Source: JAAYEA01 sp012689325 (GTDB lineage: Bacteria > Chloroflexota > Anaerolineae > JAAYEA01). Taken from it: 64,000 nucleotides of DNA. The stretch's first letter is position 1, and the number at the start of each line of letters is the position of its first letter. Below are positions 24,878 to 33,330 of the stretch, piece after piece. Under the pieces are notes generated by a model, which did not search any database, was not told where the DNA came from, and was given only the letters and a program-made list of their open reading frames with translations. The stretch lies in contig DAITVZ010000011.1 of NCBI GenBank assembly GCA_036841525.1, forward strand, positions 1-64,000, read 5' to 3'. Both the position numbers and the translations under genes were made by a program.

Positions 24878-26782
24878 TTGCCTAGCGACCGCGTCAGCCC
24901 AGCGAACAGAGCCGATCAACGTCCCTTGCTGTCCCACGAAGCCCTGGGGCGGCGCCCTGGCCGTTGCGCCAAGGCGAGCCAGGCCAGGCTGTTGCGCATC
25001 GCAGTCCTGTTTCTGCTAGCGCTCTGGGTCGCGTCTCTGGCCGCATGCACATCGGCCACGCCAACGCCGCTCATCAGCCCTGCCAGCCCGTCTGCCACAC
25101 CCGACCCACTGCCGGCGACCGCGACGCTCACCGCCATTCCGGCGGCCTCCGCCACCGCCACGGCGGCCCCGCCCACCGACACGCCCATCCCGCCGCCCAC
25201 GGCCACGCTACCGCCGCGGCGGGTGCGCCTGCACATCCCAGAGGAACTGAAGGGACGGTCCTTGGAACTGCAAAAGCTGTTCCGCGATCATCCCGAGTTT
25301 TCGTTTCTGGTCGAGTTGGTCGGGGACTCGGCGCAGGTGGCCCGGGACTGCCAGGAGGGCCGGGCAGACCTTGGACTCGTGCTCGGCCCAGCAGTCGGGC
25401 AGGGGTTGGTCGGCTATCCCTATCACGAGGTTCCCGTCGCCGCGGTGGTCTCCTTCACCAAGCAACTGGAGCAGGTCTCGCTGGAGCAGTTGCGCGCCGT
25501 CTATGCGTCCGATGCCGGCGCGCGCGCCGCGCTGGGTATCACCGAGACGCTCGCCTGGCAGGCAGCCGCTCCGGCGCTTGTGCAGCCCGGCGCCGAGGCT
25601 GCTAGCGAGGCCATCGCCTCCCCCGATGTGTTGCTGGCGCGGGTCCGGGCCGATCGCCGTCTTGTGGCTCTCTTGCCCTATGCCCAGGTCAAACCGGAAG
25701 CGCGCGCGCTGCGCATCGACGGCCTCCACCCCGGGGATGCTGGTTATCCACTGGTGGCGCAGGAACAGGTCATCGCTGGCGCCGATCCGCGTATGCAGCA
25801 ACTGGCCCAGGCGCTCTCTGCAGCGTTGCGCCCAGCCCTGCCGGCCGCGCCAGCCGAGATCGACCTGGCCATGGTCGGCGACATGATGCTGGCGCGGGAT
25901 ATGGGCGACATGCTGCGCCAGCACGGGCCCGACTATGCCTACGGCGCCGTGCGGCGCCTCCTCTCCGAGGCGGACATCACCCTGGGCAACCTGGAATGCG
26001 TGATCTCGGAGCGTGGCGAGCCAGAGCCCAAGGCGTACGTCTTTCGCGCGCCACTCACGGCCACCCTCAGCCTGCGGGACGCCGGATTTGACGTGCTGAA
26101 CCTGGCCAACAACCACATCCTGGACTATGGCGTTGAGGCCATGGGCGATACCTTTGACCAGTTGCGCGGCGCCGGCATCGCCCATATCGGCGCCGGCATG
26201 ACCGAGGCCGAGGCGCACGCGCCGGTGCATCTGGAGGTGAACGGGCTGAGGCTGGCCTTCCTGGGCTACGCCAACTATCCCACCGAGACCTCCACCGGCT
26301 TTCCCGCCGGGGCCTTTGTCGCCGTGGGCGATCGGCCCGGCATCGCCTGGGGCGAGACGGAGCGCATCCGCCGCGAGGTAGCCGCCGCCAAGAGCGAGGC
26401 CGACCTGGTCATCGTGGCCCTGCACGGCGGGCGCGAGTATTGGGAGGTCCCCACCGAGTTCCAGCAAGAGGCGGCGCGCGCTGCTATCGACGCGGGCGCG
26501 GCCCTGGTGTGGGGGCACCACGCCCATTCGTGGCAGGGCGTCGAGTTCTATGGCGACGGCGTGATCCTGTACAGCCTGGGCGATTTCGTCTTTGACCAGA
26601 TGACGACCAACAACACCGGGGTGGCGCGCCTCCGTCTGGACGCGCGCGGTGTGCGCCAACTGGAGCTGGTCCCGGTCCTGATCGGCGAGAACGGCCGCCC
26701 GGCTCCCGCTGAAGGGGCGACCGGCCGCGCCATCCTGGACTGGTTTTACAGCCTCAGCGACTTGTTGCAGCAGGGAGGGTAA
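24878..26782 (+). CDS. CapA-family (PGA_cap) lipoprotein with substrate-binding-like domain
   Basis: A 634-residue predicted lipoprotein. A hydrophobic segment ends in the lipobox LAAC near residue 57, followed by a Pro/Thr-rich linker (60-112). Residues about 113-325 resemble a phosphate-type periplasmic binding domain (VAAVVSFTKQ, VSLEQLRAVYA). Residues about 330-630 form a CapA/PgsA-like metallophosphatase fold: MVGDMMLARDMGD, GNLECVI, NLANNHILDYG, HGGREY and GHHAHSWQG. CapA proteins act in polyglutamate capsule export, but many relatives have unknown roles. The start is probably TTG 24878 after GAGGAG; a shorter start is possible. Co-transcribed with 26786. Confidence 0.8.
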   Translation: MPSDRVSPANRADQRPLLSHEALGRRPGRCAKASQARLLRIAVLFLLALWVASLAACTSATPTPLISPASPSATPDPLPATATLTAIPAASATATAAPPTDTPIPPPTATLPPRRVRLHIPEELKGRSLELQKLFRDHPEFSFLVELVGDSAQVARDCQEGRADLGLVLGPAVGQGLVGYPYHEVPVAAVVSFTKQLEQVSLEQLRAVYASDAGARAALGITETLAWQAAAPALVQPGAEAASEAIASPDVLLARVRADRRLVALLPYAQVKPEARALRIDGLHPGDAGYPLVAQEQVIAGADPRMQQLAQALSAALRPALPAAPAEIDLAMVGDMMLARDMGDMLRQHGPDYAYGAVRRLLSEADITLGNLECVISERGEPEPKAYVFRAPLTATLSLRDAGFDVLNLANNHILDYGVEAMGDTFDQLRGAGIAHIGAGMTEAEAHAPVHLEVNGLRLAFLGYANYPTETSTGFPAGAFVAVGDRPGIAWGETERIRREVAAAKSEADLVIVALHGGREYWEVPTEFQQEAARAAIDAGAALVWGHHAHSWQGVEFYGDGVILYSLGDFVFDQMTTNNTGVARLRLDARGVRQLELVPVLIGENGRPAPAEGATGRAILDWFYSLSDLLQQGG

Positions 26783-26785
26783 CCA

Positions 26786-27490
26786 ATGTCAGAGCTAGAC
26801 TGGGAAGGGGCTTGGGAATGGGAAGCCGATCTCCTGACCAATTTGAACCGATTCCTGGGCATCGACCTCAAGTACATCCTGGGCATCCCCAACAACATCA
26901 TGGTGGGCGACCGCATGCTCTACCTGCTCAAGGGCGGGCAGAAGGAAGCCGCGCGGGTGCAGGAGCAGGTCGTCTTGCACGGCGCAGTCGACCCAGAGCT
27001 GAAAATGCGGCCCACGCACCCGCACGTGGTCAAGCTGGATAGCATCCCGCTGGATGGCGTGCCCCAGGATATCCAACTGCGCATCACCGACGTGATGGAG
27101 GACCTCTGCTTTCATCGCGGCCAGCGCGAATACCTGGAGGCCAAGTACCTGCGCCCCACGAAGGATTGGCGGGTGAGCTGGGCCCTGGGAGCCTATTTCC
27201 TGGCCGGGCGGCGGATCGCCGTGCTGGGCGACTTTCGCCACGATCGCGTGTCGCTGGTCTTCACCGAGCCGTTTTACCTGGCAGTAGACGAGCTGGAGCG
27301 GCAGAAGCGGCAGGCGCAGCGCTTCCTGGAGCGGCTGCAAGGGGCGCTCACCCTCAGGAACCGCTACACCCGCCGCGAGGACTATCAGTGGGCCAAGATC
27401 GTCAACATGGCCAGCGGCCCGCAGTATCTCTCCGTGATGGACCAGAAGGGAAACATCACCACGGAAGAGGTTCCCTACCCCGATTACTAG
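26786..27490 (+). CDS. hypothetical protein (234 aa)
   Basis: I do not recognise this 234-residue protein. It starts with a Trp/Glu-rich patch (WEGAWEWEAD), has no signal peptide or clear membrane helix, and ends with a charged helix (about 165-190, ELERQKRQAQRFLERL) and an acidic tail. It begins 3 nt after the CapA gene with GGGAGGG before the ATG, so the pair is almost certainly one operon, and it lies 91 nt before the penicillin-binding protein. A role with the envelope neighbours is an inference from position alone. Confidence 0.7.
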   Translation: MSELDWEGAWEWEADLLTNLNRFLGIDLKYILGIPNNIMVGDRMLYLLKGGQKEAARVQEQVVLHGAVDPELKMRPTHPHVVKLDSIPLDGVPQDIQLRITDVMEDLCFHRGQREYLEAKYLRPTKDWRVSWALGAYFLAGRRIAVLGDFRHDRVSLVFTEPFYLAVDELERQKRQAQRFLERLQGALTLRNRYTRREDYQWAKIVNMASGPQYLSVMDQKGNITTEEVPYPDY

Positions 27491-27581
27491 GGGGAACTCG
27501 AGAGGCTCGCCAGACGTCAGAAACAGGGGACCCACCACGGGATCAGCAGCAGAGCGCGCGCCGCAAGCGCCGCCGCCTTCC

Positions 27582-30509
27582 ATGAAAGCGATCATGCACG
27601 AACGACCAAGGACATACGCCAGCGCCACGCCGCCTCCAGAGAGCCAGCAACCGCTCCCTCGGCGGCGTTCTGCGCGCTATTACTATATCGCCAGCAGCGC
27701 CACGTGGGCTGCCATCGCCGCGCTAACCCTGCTGGTCGTTGGCGCCATCGCTGCCGTCCTCGTCTATGTCTATTACGCTCGGCACGTCCCCTCGCCGCAG
27801 GACCTCACCGCTCGCTCGGCGCTGTTCAAAAGCACCAGGATTTATGATCGCAACGGCGAGCTTCTCTACGAGGTGATCGATCCCACCGGCGGGCGTCGTA
27901 CCATCGTCCGCTATGACGACCTCTCCGACGAGATCATCTGGGCCACGGTGGACACCGAGGATGCCACCTTCTTCCGCAACCCCGGCTTTAACCCCTTCGC
28001 CATCGCCCGCTCGGTCTATTGGGCCCTCACCGAGGGCGAGGTCGTCTCCGGTGCCAGCGGCATCACCCAGCAGGTGGCGCGCATGCTCTACCTGAACCAG
28101 GAGCAGACCCTGGACCGCAAGCTGAAGGAAGCAGTGCTGGCCACCGAAATCACCCGCCTCTACTCCAAAGAAGAGATCCTGCAGATCTATCTGAATGAGA
28201 TTTATTATGGCAACCTCTCCTACGGAATCGCTGCCGCCGCGGAGACCTACTTTGGCAAGCGCGTCCAGGACCTGACGCTGGCCGAGTCGGCTCTGCTGGC
28301 CGGGCTGCCTCAGGCGGCCGGCCCTCACGACCCCTACACCAATCCAGAAGGGGCGAAGGCTCGTCGCGCGGTCGTGCTCAACCTCATGGCCCGCCAGGGG
28401 CACATCAGCCAGCAGGCCGCGGACCTGGCCGCCCAGGAGCCGCTCAACCTGCGCCCGCTGACCATCGAGATCAAGGCGCCGCACTTTGTCATGTATGTGC
28501 GCGGGCTGCTGGAGGAGCGGTACGGCAATCAGATCTACCGCCGCGGCCTGCAGGTCTATACCACGCTGGACCTGGAGATGCAGCGCGACGCCGAACGAGT
28601 CGCCCAGCAGCACATCGAGAGCCTGAAGGGGCACAACGTCAGCAACGCCGCCGTGCTCACGGTCAACGCCCACACCGGCGAGATACTGGCCATGCTGGGC
28701 AGCGTCAACTTTTTCGACGACAGCATCCAGGGCCAGGTCAACGTGACCCTGCGACCTCGCCAGCCCGGCTCCACGGTCAAACCGCTCGCCTATGCCGCTG
28801 CCTTCGAGCGGGGCTGGAGCCCGTCCACCATGCTGATGGACGTCCGCACCGAGTACCCCGGCGGCCCCGACGGGCCCTATGTCCCGGCCAACTATGACAA
28901 GAAGGAGCACGGGGCGGTCTCTTTGCGGCAGGCGCTGGGCTCGTCCTACAACATCCCCGCCGTCCAAACGCTCAACGAGCTGGGCGTCCCGGCCATGCTC
29001 GAGATGGCCGAGCGGCTGGGCATCACCACCTGGACTCGCCCCGACTATGGGCTATCGCTGGTGCTGGGCACCGCCGATACGACCATGATCGAGCTGGTGA
29101 GCGCCTTTACCGCCTTGGCCAACGCTGGGGTGCGCGTCACGCCTAACCCGATCCTACGCGTCGTGGATTTCGAGGGCAACACGCTGGAAGATATCGCGAG
29201 CCAGCCCAGCGGCGAGCAGGTGCTGGACGCGCGCATCGCCTTCCTGATCACCAGCATCCTCTCGGACAACGAAGCCCGCGCGCCTGCCTTGGGCCGCCAG
29301 AACAACCTGGTCCTCTCCAAGCCCTCCGCAGCCAAGACGGGCACCACGGAGGACTTTCGCGACGCCTGGGTCGTGGGCTACACCCCTGACCTGGTCACCG
29401 GCATCTGGGTCGGCAACTCGGATGGCACGCCCATGGAGAACCTCCCGGGCGTCCGCGGCGCCGGCCCCATCTGGCAGAATTATATGGAAGAGATCCTGGC
29501 CGACCAGCCAGCGCACGACTTTCAGATGCCCCCGGGCATCGTCTCTCTGCCGGTCTGCCCGATCTCGGGCCACCCCGTCACCGAGGATTGCCCGCCGGCC
29601 CGCACGGATCTCTTCCTGGAGGAGGCCGCGCCCCAGGGGCCCTGCCCGGTGCACACCCGCATCGGCATCTGCCGCCTTAGCGGCCAGCGCGCCACGGAGC
29701 TCTGCCCTGCCGACCTGGTGGACGTGCAGGCCTTTACCGCCTTTCCCCTGGCCTACCGCCAATGGGCCGAGGCGCAAGGGTATCCCCAACCGCCCGTGGA
29801 CATCTGCCCGATCCACAACCAGGGCAACAAGGTGCAGATCACCTCGCCCGCCGAAGGCCAGACCGTGGGCGGCCTGGTGGAGATCCGGGGCAGTGCCATC
29901 ATCGACGAGCTGGTGCACTATATCCTGGAGTACGGCATCTCTCACGACCCCGGCGGCTGGGGGCTGGTCCGCAGCGCCACTACCGTGCGTGTGGATGGGG
30001 GCACCCTGGGTTTCTGGGACACCCGCGAGCTGGAGAACGGGCCGCACACGATCCGCGTGCTGGCGGTCAACAGCCACGGGCAGACCGTGGAGGCGCGGGT
30101 GCATCTCTATGTCTTTAACGGCGGGCGCGAGTTGACGCCCACGCGCTGGACCACCGTGACGCCCACGCTCTCGCCCACCGCGACCTTCACCTGGGCCCCG
30201 ACCCAGTCACCCACGGCGTCTCCCACCTTCTCGTCGACTCTCCTGCCCTCCGTCACCGCGACGGCGACGCCGCCTGCCACGGTGACGGCGCCGCCAACCG
30301 CTTCGCCCATGCCATCCTTTACCCCCACCCAGAGCCCCACGGCCGCGCCCACGCTAGGCCCGACTCTGGTTCAGTTGCCGACCAGCGCGCCTACGCCCAC
30401 CGCCACGGACACGCCTCCGCCGACGCAGACGCCCGCCCCCACGCGGACGCCAGCCTTCGGCCCCACGCTGGTCTTTCCGCCGACCGCGACGCGCACGCCC
30501 AGGCCCTGA
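27582..30509 (+). CDS. class A penicillin-binding protein (PBP1-type)
   Basis: A 975-residue peptidoglycan polymerase. Cytoplasmic tail (1-40), one membrane helix (about 40-68), GT51 glycosyltransferase (TEDATFFRNPG near 125, GASGITQQ near 155), then a transpeptidase with STVK near 400, SYN near 450 and KTGT near 585. Two Cys-containing stretches follow (CPISGHP, CRLSG), then an Ig-like beta domain (about 755-850) and a Pro/Thr-rich tail of about 110 residues, perhaps spanning the wall. It builds and crosslinks peptidoglycan outside the membrane. ATG 27582 lacks a strong ribosome site; ATG 27594 is possible. Confidence 0.92.
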   Translation: MKAIMHERPRTYASATPPPESQQPLPRRRSARYYYIASSATWAAIAALTLLVVGAIAAVLVYVYYARHVPSPQDLTARSALFKSTRIYDRNGELLYEVIDPTGGRRTIVRYDDLSDEIIWATVDTEDATFFRNPGFNPFAIARSVYWALTEGEVVSGASGITQQVARMLYLNQEQTLDRKLKEAVLATEITRLYSKEEILQIYLNEIYYGNLSYGIAAAAETYFGKRVQDLTLAESALLAGLPQAAGPHDPYTNPEGAKARRAVVLNLMARQGHISQQAADLAAQEPLNLRPLTIEIKAPHFVMYVRGLLEERYGNQIYRRGLQVYTTLDLEMQRDAERVAQQHIESLKGHNVSNAAVLTVNAHTGEILAMLGSVNFFDDSIQGQVNVTLRPRQPGSTVKPLAYAAAFERGWSPSTMLMDVRTEYPGGPDGPYVPANYDKKEHGAVSLRQALGSSYNIPAVQTLNELGVPAMLEMAERLGITTWTRPDYGLSLVLGTADTTMIELVSAFTALANAGVRVTPNPILRVVDFEGNTLEDIASQPSGEQVLDARIAFLITSILSDNEARAPALGRQNNLVLSKPSAAKTGTTEDFRDAWVVGYTPDLVTGIWVGNSDGTPMENLPGVRGAGPIWQNYMEEILADQPAHDFQMPPGIVSLPVCPISGHPVTEDCPPARTDLFLEEAAPQGPCPVHTRIGICRLSGQRATELCPADLVDVQAFTAFPLAYRQWAEAQGYPQPPVDICPIHNQGNKVQITSPAEGQTVGGLVEIRGSAIIDELVHYILEYGISHDPGGWGLVRSATTVRVDGGTLGFWDTRELENGPHTIRVLAVNSHGQTVEARVHLYVFNGGRELTPTRWTTVTPTLSPTATFTWAPTQSPTASPTFSSTLLPSVTATATPPATVTAPPTASPMPSFTPTQSPTAAPTLGPTLVQLPTSAPTPTATDTPPPTQTPAPTRTPAFGPTLVFPPTATRTPRP

Positions 30510-30537
30510 GCTTGCCCCCGGGGCCCAGCTCGCGATC

Positions 30538-30566
30538 TGGTCACCGCGCGAGTTCTGTCGTATAAT
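30538..30566 (+). promoter_or_regulatory. promoter for the small glycine-zipper protein
   Basis: TGGTCA (30538-30543), 17-nt spacer, TATAAT (30561-30566). The -10 box is perfect and the -35 weak. The leader of about 70 nt holds a 5-bp CTCCG/CGGAG stem. Confidence 0.5.
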
Positions 30567-30643
30567 GATCCCAGCCCTCCGGGATCGTGGCGGAGAGGGC
30601 AACCTGGTCTCTGCGAATCGTCCGCCAGCGAAAGGAAGAGCTC

Positions 30644-30856
30644 GTGAGCGATCAACTCGGCCCCAAGGCCCCATCTGATGAGCGCCCGCCGCGCAGCAAC
30701 CTGGCCGCTGGCCTCGCCATCGGCGCGGCCCTCGGCATCGTCTTTGGGGTGGCCTTGGATAGCATCGGCGCAGGGCTGGCCATGGGCATTGCCATCGGCG
30801 TTGCCATCGGCGCGGGCATGGACCATGGGGACAAGCTCAGCGGCAAGCAGCGCTAG
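30644..30856 (+). CDS. small glycine-zipper membrane protein (70 aa)
   Basis: A 70-residue protein starting at GTG 30644 behind AAGGAAGAG. A polar N-terminus (residues 1-20) is followed by two helices with small residues every four positions (AAGLAIGAALGIVFG and GLAMGIAIGVAIGAG), the glycine-zipper pattern that packs helices in membranes. A charged tail ends the protein. It resembles the protein at 6476 in composition. Function unknown; the longer in-frame ORF from 30587 lacks a ribosome site. It has its own promoter. Confidence 0.65.
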   Translation: MSDQLGPKAPSDERPPRSNLAAGLAIGAALGIVFGVALDSIGAGLAMGIAIGVAIGAGMDHGDKLSGKQR

Positions 30857-30913
30857 AAGTCATCGGCACAACGGTTGATTGGGGACACCAGGAGGGACAC
30901 CAGGAGGCACATC

Positions 30914-31114
30914 ATGAAGCAGAACATGAGCTCGCTCGATCGGATCATCAGGCTGGCTGTCGCGGTGGTCATCGCCATCCTCTATTTCACGGGGACTCTC
31001 ACAGGCTGGGTGGCCATCGTGCTGGGCATCGTCGCCGTTATCCTTGCCCTCACGAGCATCTTGGGCTTCTGCCCCCTCTATGGCCTGCTGGGGATCTCGA
31101 CCAAGAAAAGCTGA
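30914..31114 (+). CDS. DUF2892-like small membrane protein
   Basis: A 66-residue protein with the layout of the DUF2892/YgaP membrane tail: MSSLDRIIRLAVAVVI at the start, a second helix around GWVAIVLGIVAVILALTSI, and then the motif GFCPLYGLLGIST, the conserved Cys-Pro-x-Tyr end. In other bacteria this unit is fused to rhodanese sulphur-transfer domains; alone its role is unknown. It is preceded by two overlapping copies of a 14-nt GGGACACCAGGAGG block, the second serving as ribosome site before ATG 30914. Confidence 0.75.
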   Translation: MKQNMSSLDRIIRLAVAVVIAILYFTGTLTGWVAIVLGIVAVILALTSILGFCPLYGLLGISTKKS

Positions 31115-31216
31115 CGCTCGCCCGGCGGCTGGCGTGATAGAAGACAAGTGGCGGGCGCCTGATTCAGCTGGCGACGCCCCTTTGGTGGTTGTTGTGCGCC
31201 CCGATAGGAGCCCAAT

Positions 31217-32254
31217 ATGCTCGCGCTCAACGAGGCCGAGATCCAGGTGCTGATCGCCGCGCAGAGGACCGCGGAGGCCCAGCGCCCGCTCACCCGGGAG
31301 GCCCTGACTGGCCGGGCCGGCGATTTCTGCCGATATCTGGTGGACTGGCAGCAGGCTTTCGATACCCTGGCCGCCAGAGAGTTACTGGTCCCTGGCGACG
31401 GCGGACTGCGGCTCACCGAGCGTGGCGCCGCCGATGCGCACCGCCTCGCCGAGGAACGCCCCGAGATGTGGTACTGGTATCGGCAGTACTACGAGGTCAC
31501 CCGCGATAGCCCCGCCCACGCTGCCTTTTGCGAGCGAGTCTATGGCCGCAACCTTTGCCAGCACGGCTTTGCGGACATGGCGCAACTGGACAAGCTGATC
31601 GAGGTATCGGCCCTCGGCCCCGGCGACCGCGCCCTGGACCTTGGCTGCGGCAACGGCCTGATCGCCGAGTACATCTCGGATCGGACCGGCGCCCACGTCA
31701 CCGGCATCGACAACATCCCCGAGGCCATCGCCCAGGCCCATGAGCGCACCCTGGCCAAGCGCTCCCGCCTGGCCTTCGAGGTCCACGATATGGCCCGGCT
31801 GGAGTCGCTGCCGGGCCCCTTTGACACGATCATCTCGATCGACACGCTCTACTTTGTCAAGGAGGACGAGGTCGTTCCCAAGATCAAGTCGCTCCTGGCC
31901 CCCGGAGGGCGGATAGCCATTCTCTGGGATCATTCGCTTTGGGACCCCGCCACCAACTGGCGAGAGAGGGCGCTGACCGAGGCGCCGCCGTTTCCACGCG
32001 AGTCCCTGCAGGCAGACAAGACGCCCATGGCCGCGCGATTGCGTAGGCTGGGCCTGGCCTTCCAGGCCTGGGACCTGACCGAGGCGCATTACCAGCACGC
32101 CCTGCGGCGCCAGGCCGCCCTCGCCGACCTGCGCGCCGACTTCGAGGCCGAGGGCAACCAGTTCCTCTACCAGAACCGTCTGGACGAAGCCAACGGAGAG
32201 CGCGCCATTCTGGCCGCCGGCCTCGCCTGCCGTTACCTATACCTCGCGAAATAG
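31217..32254 (+). CDS. class I SAM-dependent methyltransferase
   Basis: A 345-residue protein. Residues 1-90 form a helical region resembling a winged-helix or O-methyltransferase dimerization domain. The methyltransferase core follows, with motif I LDLGCGNGLIAEY near 142, the acidic TGIDN at the end of strand 2 near 165, and SIDTLYFVK near 210. It should methylate a small molecule with SAM. TAGGAG precedes ATG 31217. It leads a unit with the M42 peptidase (9-nt gap) and the large glycosidase, though a common pathway is not evident. Confidence 0.82.
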   Translation: MLALNEAEIQVLIAAQRTAEAQRPLTREALTGRAGDFCRYLVDWQQAFDTLAARELLVPGDGGLRLTERGAADAHRLAEERPEMWYWYRQYYEVTRDSPAHAAFCERVYGRNLCQHGFADMAQLDKLIEVSALGPGDRALDLGCGNGLIAEYISDRTGAHVTGIDNIPEAIAQAHERTLAKRSRLAFEVHDMARLESLPGPFDTIISIDTLYFVKEDEVVPKIKSLLAPGGRIAILWDHSLWDPATNWRERALTEAPPFPRESLQADKTPMAARLRRLGLAFQAWDLTEAHYQHALRRQAALADLRADFEAEGNQFLYQNRLDEANGERAILAAGLACRYLYLAK

Positions 32255-32263
32255 GAGAGCGCC

Positions 32264-33328
32264 ATGCATTCACAGGACCTTGCTGATCCCGCCCTGCGCC
32301 TGTTCACGGAATTGCTGTCCGTCCCCGCTCCGTCCGGGCGGGAGGAGCGTATCGCCGCCGTCATCCGCGCCAAGCTGGAGGACTGGGGCTACCAGCCAGA
32401 GACCGATGGCTCGGGCAACGTGCTGGTGCGCCTGCCCGGGCAAAAGCCGGACGCGCCGGTCTGCTGCCTGGCCGCCCACATGGACGAGATCGCCTTGGTG
32501 GTCACCCGCATCGAGGCGAACGGCACCTTGCGCGTGGACCGCTCCGGCGGGTTGAACCCCTGGAAGATCGGCGAGGGGCCCGTGGAGATCATCGGCGACG
32601 GCGAGACGCGGATCATCGGGGTGCTCTCCATGGGGTCCGGCCACTCGGAAGCGGGCGCAGCCGGAACCAGGTGGGCGGACACCTGGGTCATCACCGGGCT
32701 CACCCCGCGGCAGTTGCAGGAGGCGGGCGTGCGGCCAGGCTCCACCGCCGTGCCCGTCCGCGAGGGGCGCGGGCCGGTGGTCTTTGGCGACCCCTCCGAT
32801 CCCCTGGTCGCCGCCTGGACGTTCGACGACCGAATGGGCTGCGTGGCGCTGTTGCGCCTCTTGGAGACAATGAGGGCGCAGGCGATCGTGCCTTACCGCC
32901 CCACCCTGGCCGCTTTCACCGTGCACGAGGAGGGCGGCTCGCCGGGGGCCAAGGCGCTGGCCCACCGTGAGGGCGTGGAGACCTTTATCTCCATCGACGG
33001 CTGCCCCATGCCCGCCGACGCGCCGCTGCAACTGGACGGGCGTCCCGGCATCTGGAGCAAGGACCGCCTCGCCCACTATGACCAGCGCCTGCTGGTGGCT
33101 CTCTGTCGCGCGGCACGCCTGGCCAAGACCGAGCTTCAGCCCGTCGTCTATGCCGAGGGCGCCGCCAGCGACGCCAGCCTCGTCTATTCCGTGGGCGGCG
33201 CCCAGCGCATCGCCTGCCTGGGCCACGTGCGGGAGAACAGCCACGGCTACGAGGTCGCTCGACTCGCGGTCTTTGAGAACCTCTACCGAACCCTGCTCCA
33301 GTTCATCCGCACCTGGCAAGGAGAGTAG
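32264..33328 (+). CDS. M42-family aminopeptidase/deblocking enzyme
   Basis: A 354-residue dinuclear zinc peptidase of family M42 (FrvX/tetrahedral aminopeptidase type). Metal-binding and catalytic motifs appear in order: AAHMDE near 66-71, FDDRMG near 188, VHEEGG near 217-222 and SIDG near 243. These enzymes form cytosolic dodecamers that trim N-terminal residues from peptides; some relatives act on sugars or cellulose-derived substrates. GGAGAG precedes ATG 32264. The glycosidase gene starts 2 nt after the stop. Confidence 0.82.
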   Translation: MHSQDLADPALRLFTELLSVPAPSGREERIAAVIRAKLEDWGYQPETDGSGNVLVRLPGQKPDAPVCCLAAHMDEIALVVTRIEANGTLRVDRSGGLNPWKIGEGPVEIIGDGETRIIGVLSMGSGHSEAGAAGTRWADTWVITGLTPRQLQEAGVRPGSTAVPVREGRGPVVFGDPSDPLVAAWTFDDRMGCVALLRLLETMRAQAIVPYRPTLAAFTVHEEGGSPGAKALAHREGVETFISIDGCPMPADAPLQLDGRPGIWSKDRLAHYDQRLLVALCRAARLAKTELQPVVYAEGAASDASLVYSVGGAQRIACLGHVRENSHGYEVARLAVFENLYRTLLQFIRTWQGE

Positions 33329-33330
33329 AC

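Noticed and set aside
30150..30480. Tandem repeat or CRISPR-like array
   Set aside because: The repetition is Pro/Thr codon bias in the PBP tail, in frame and irregular, without spacers.
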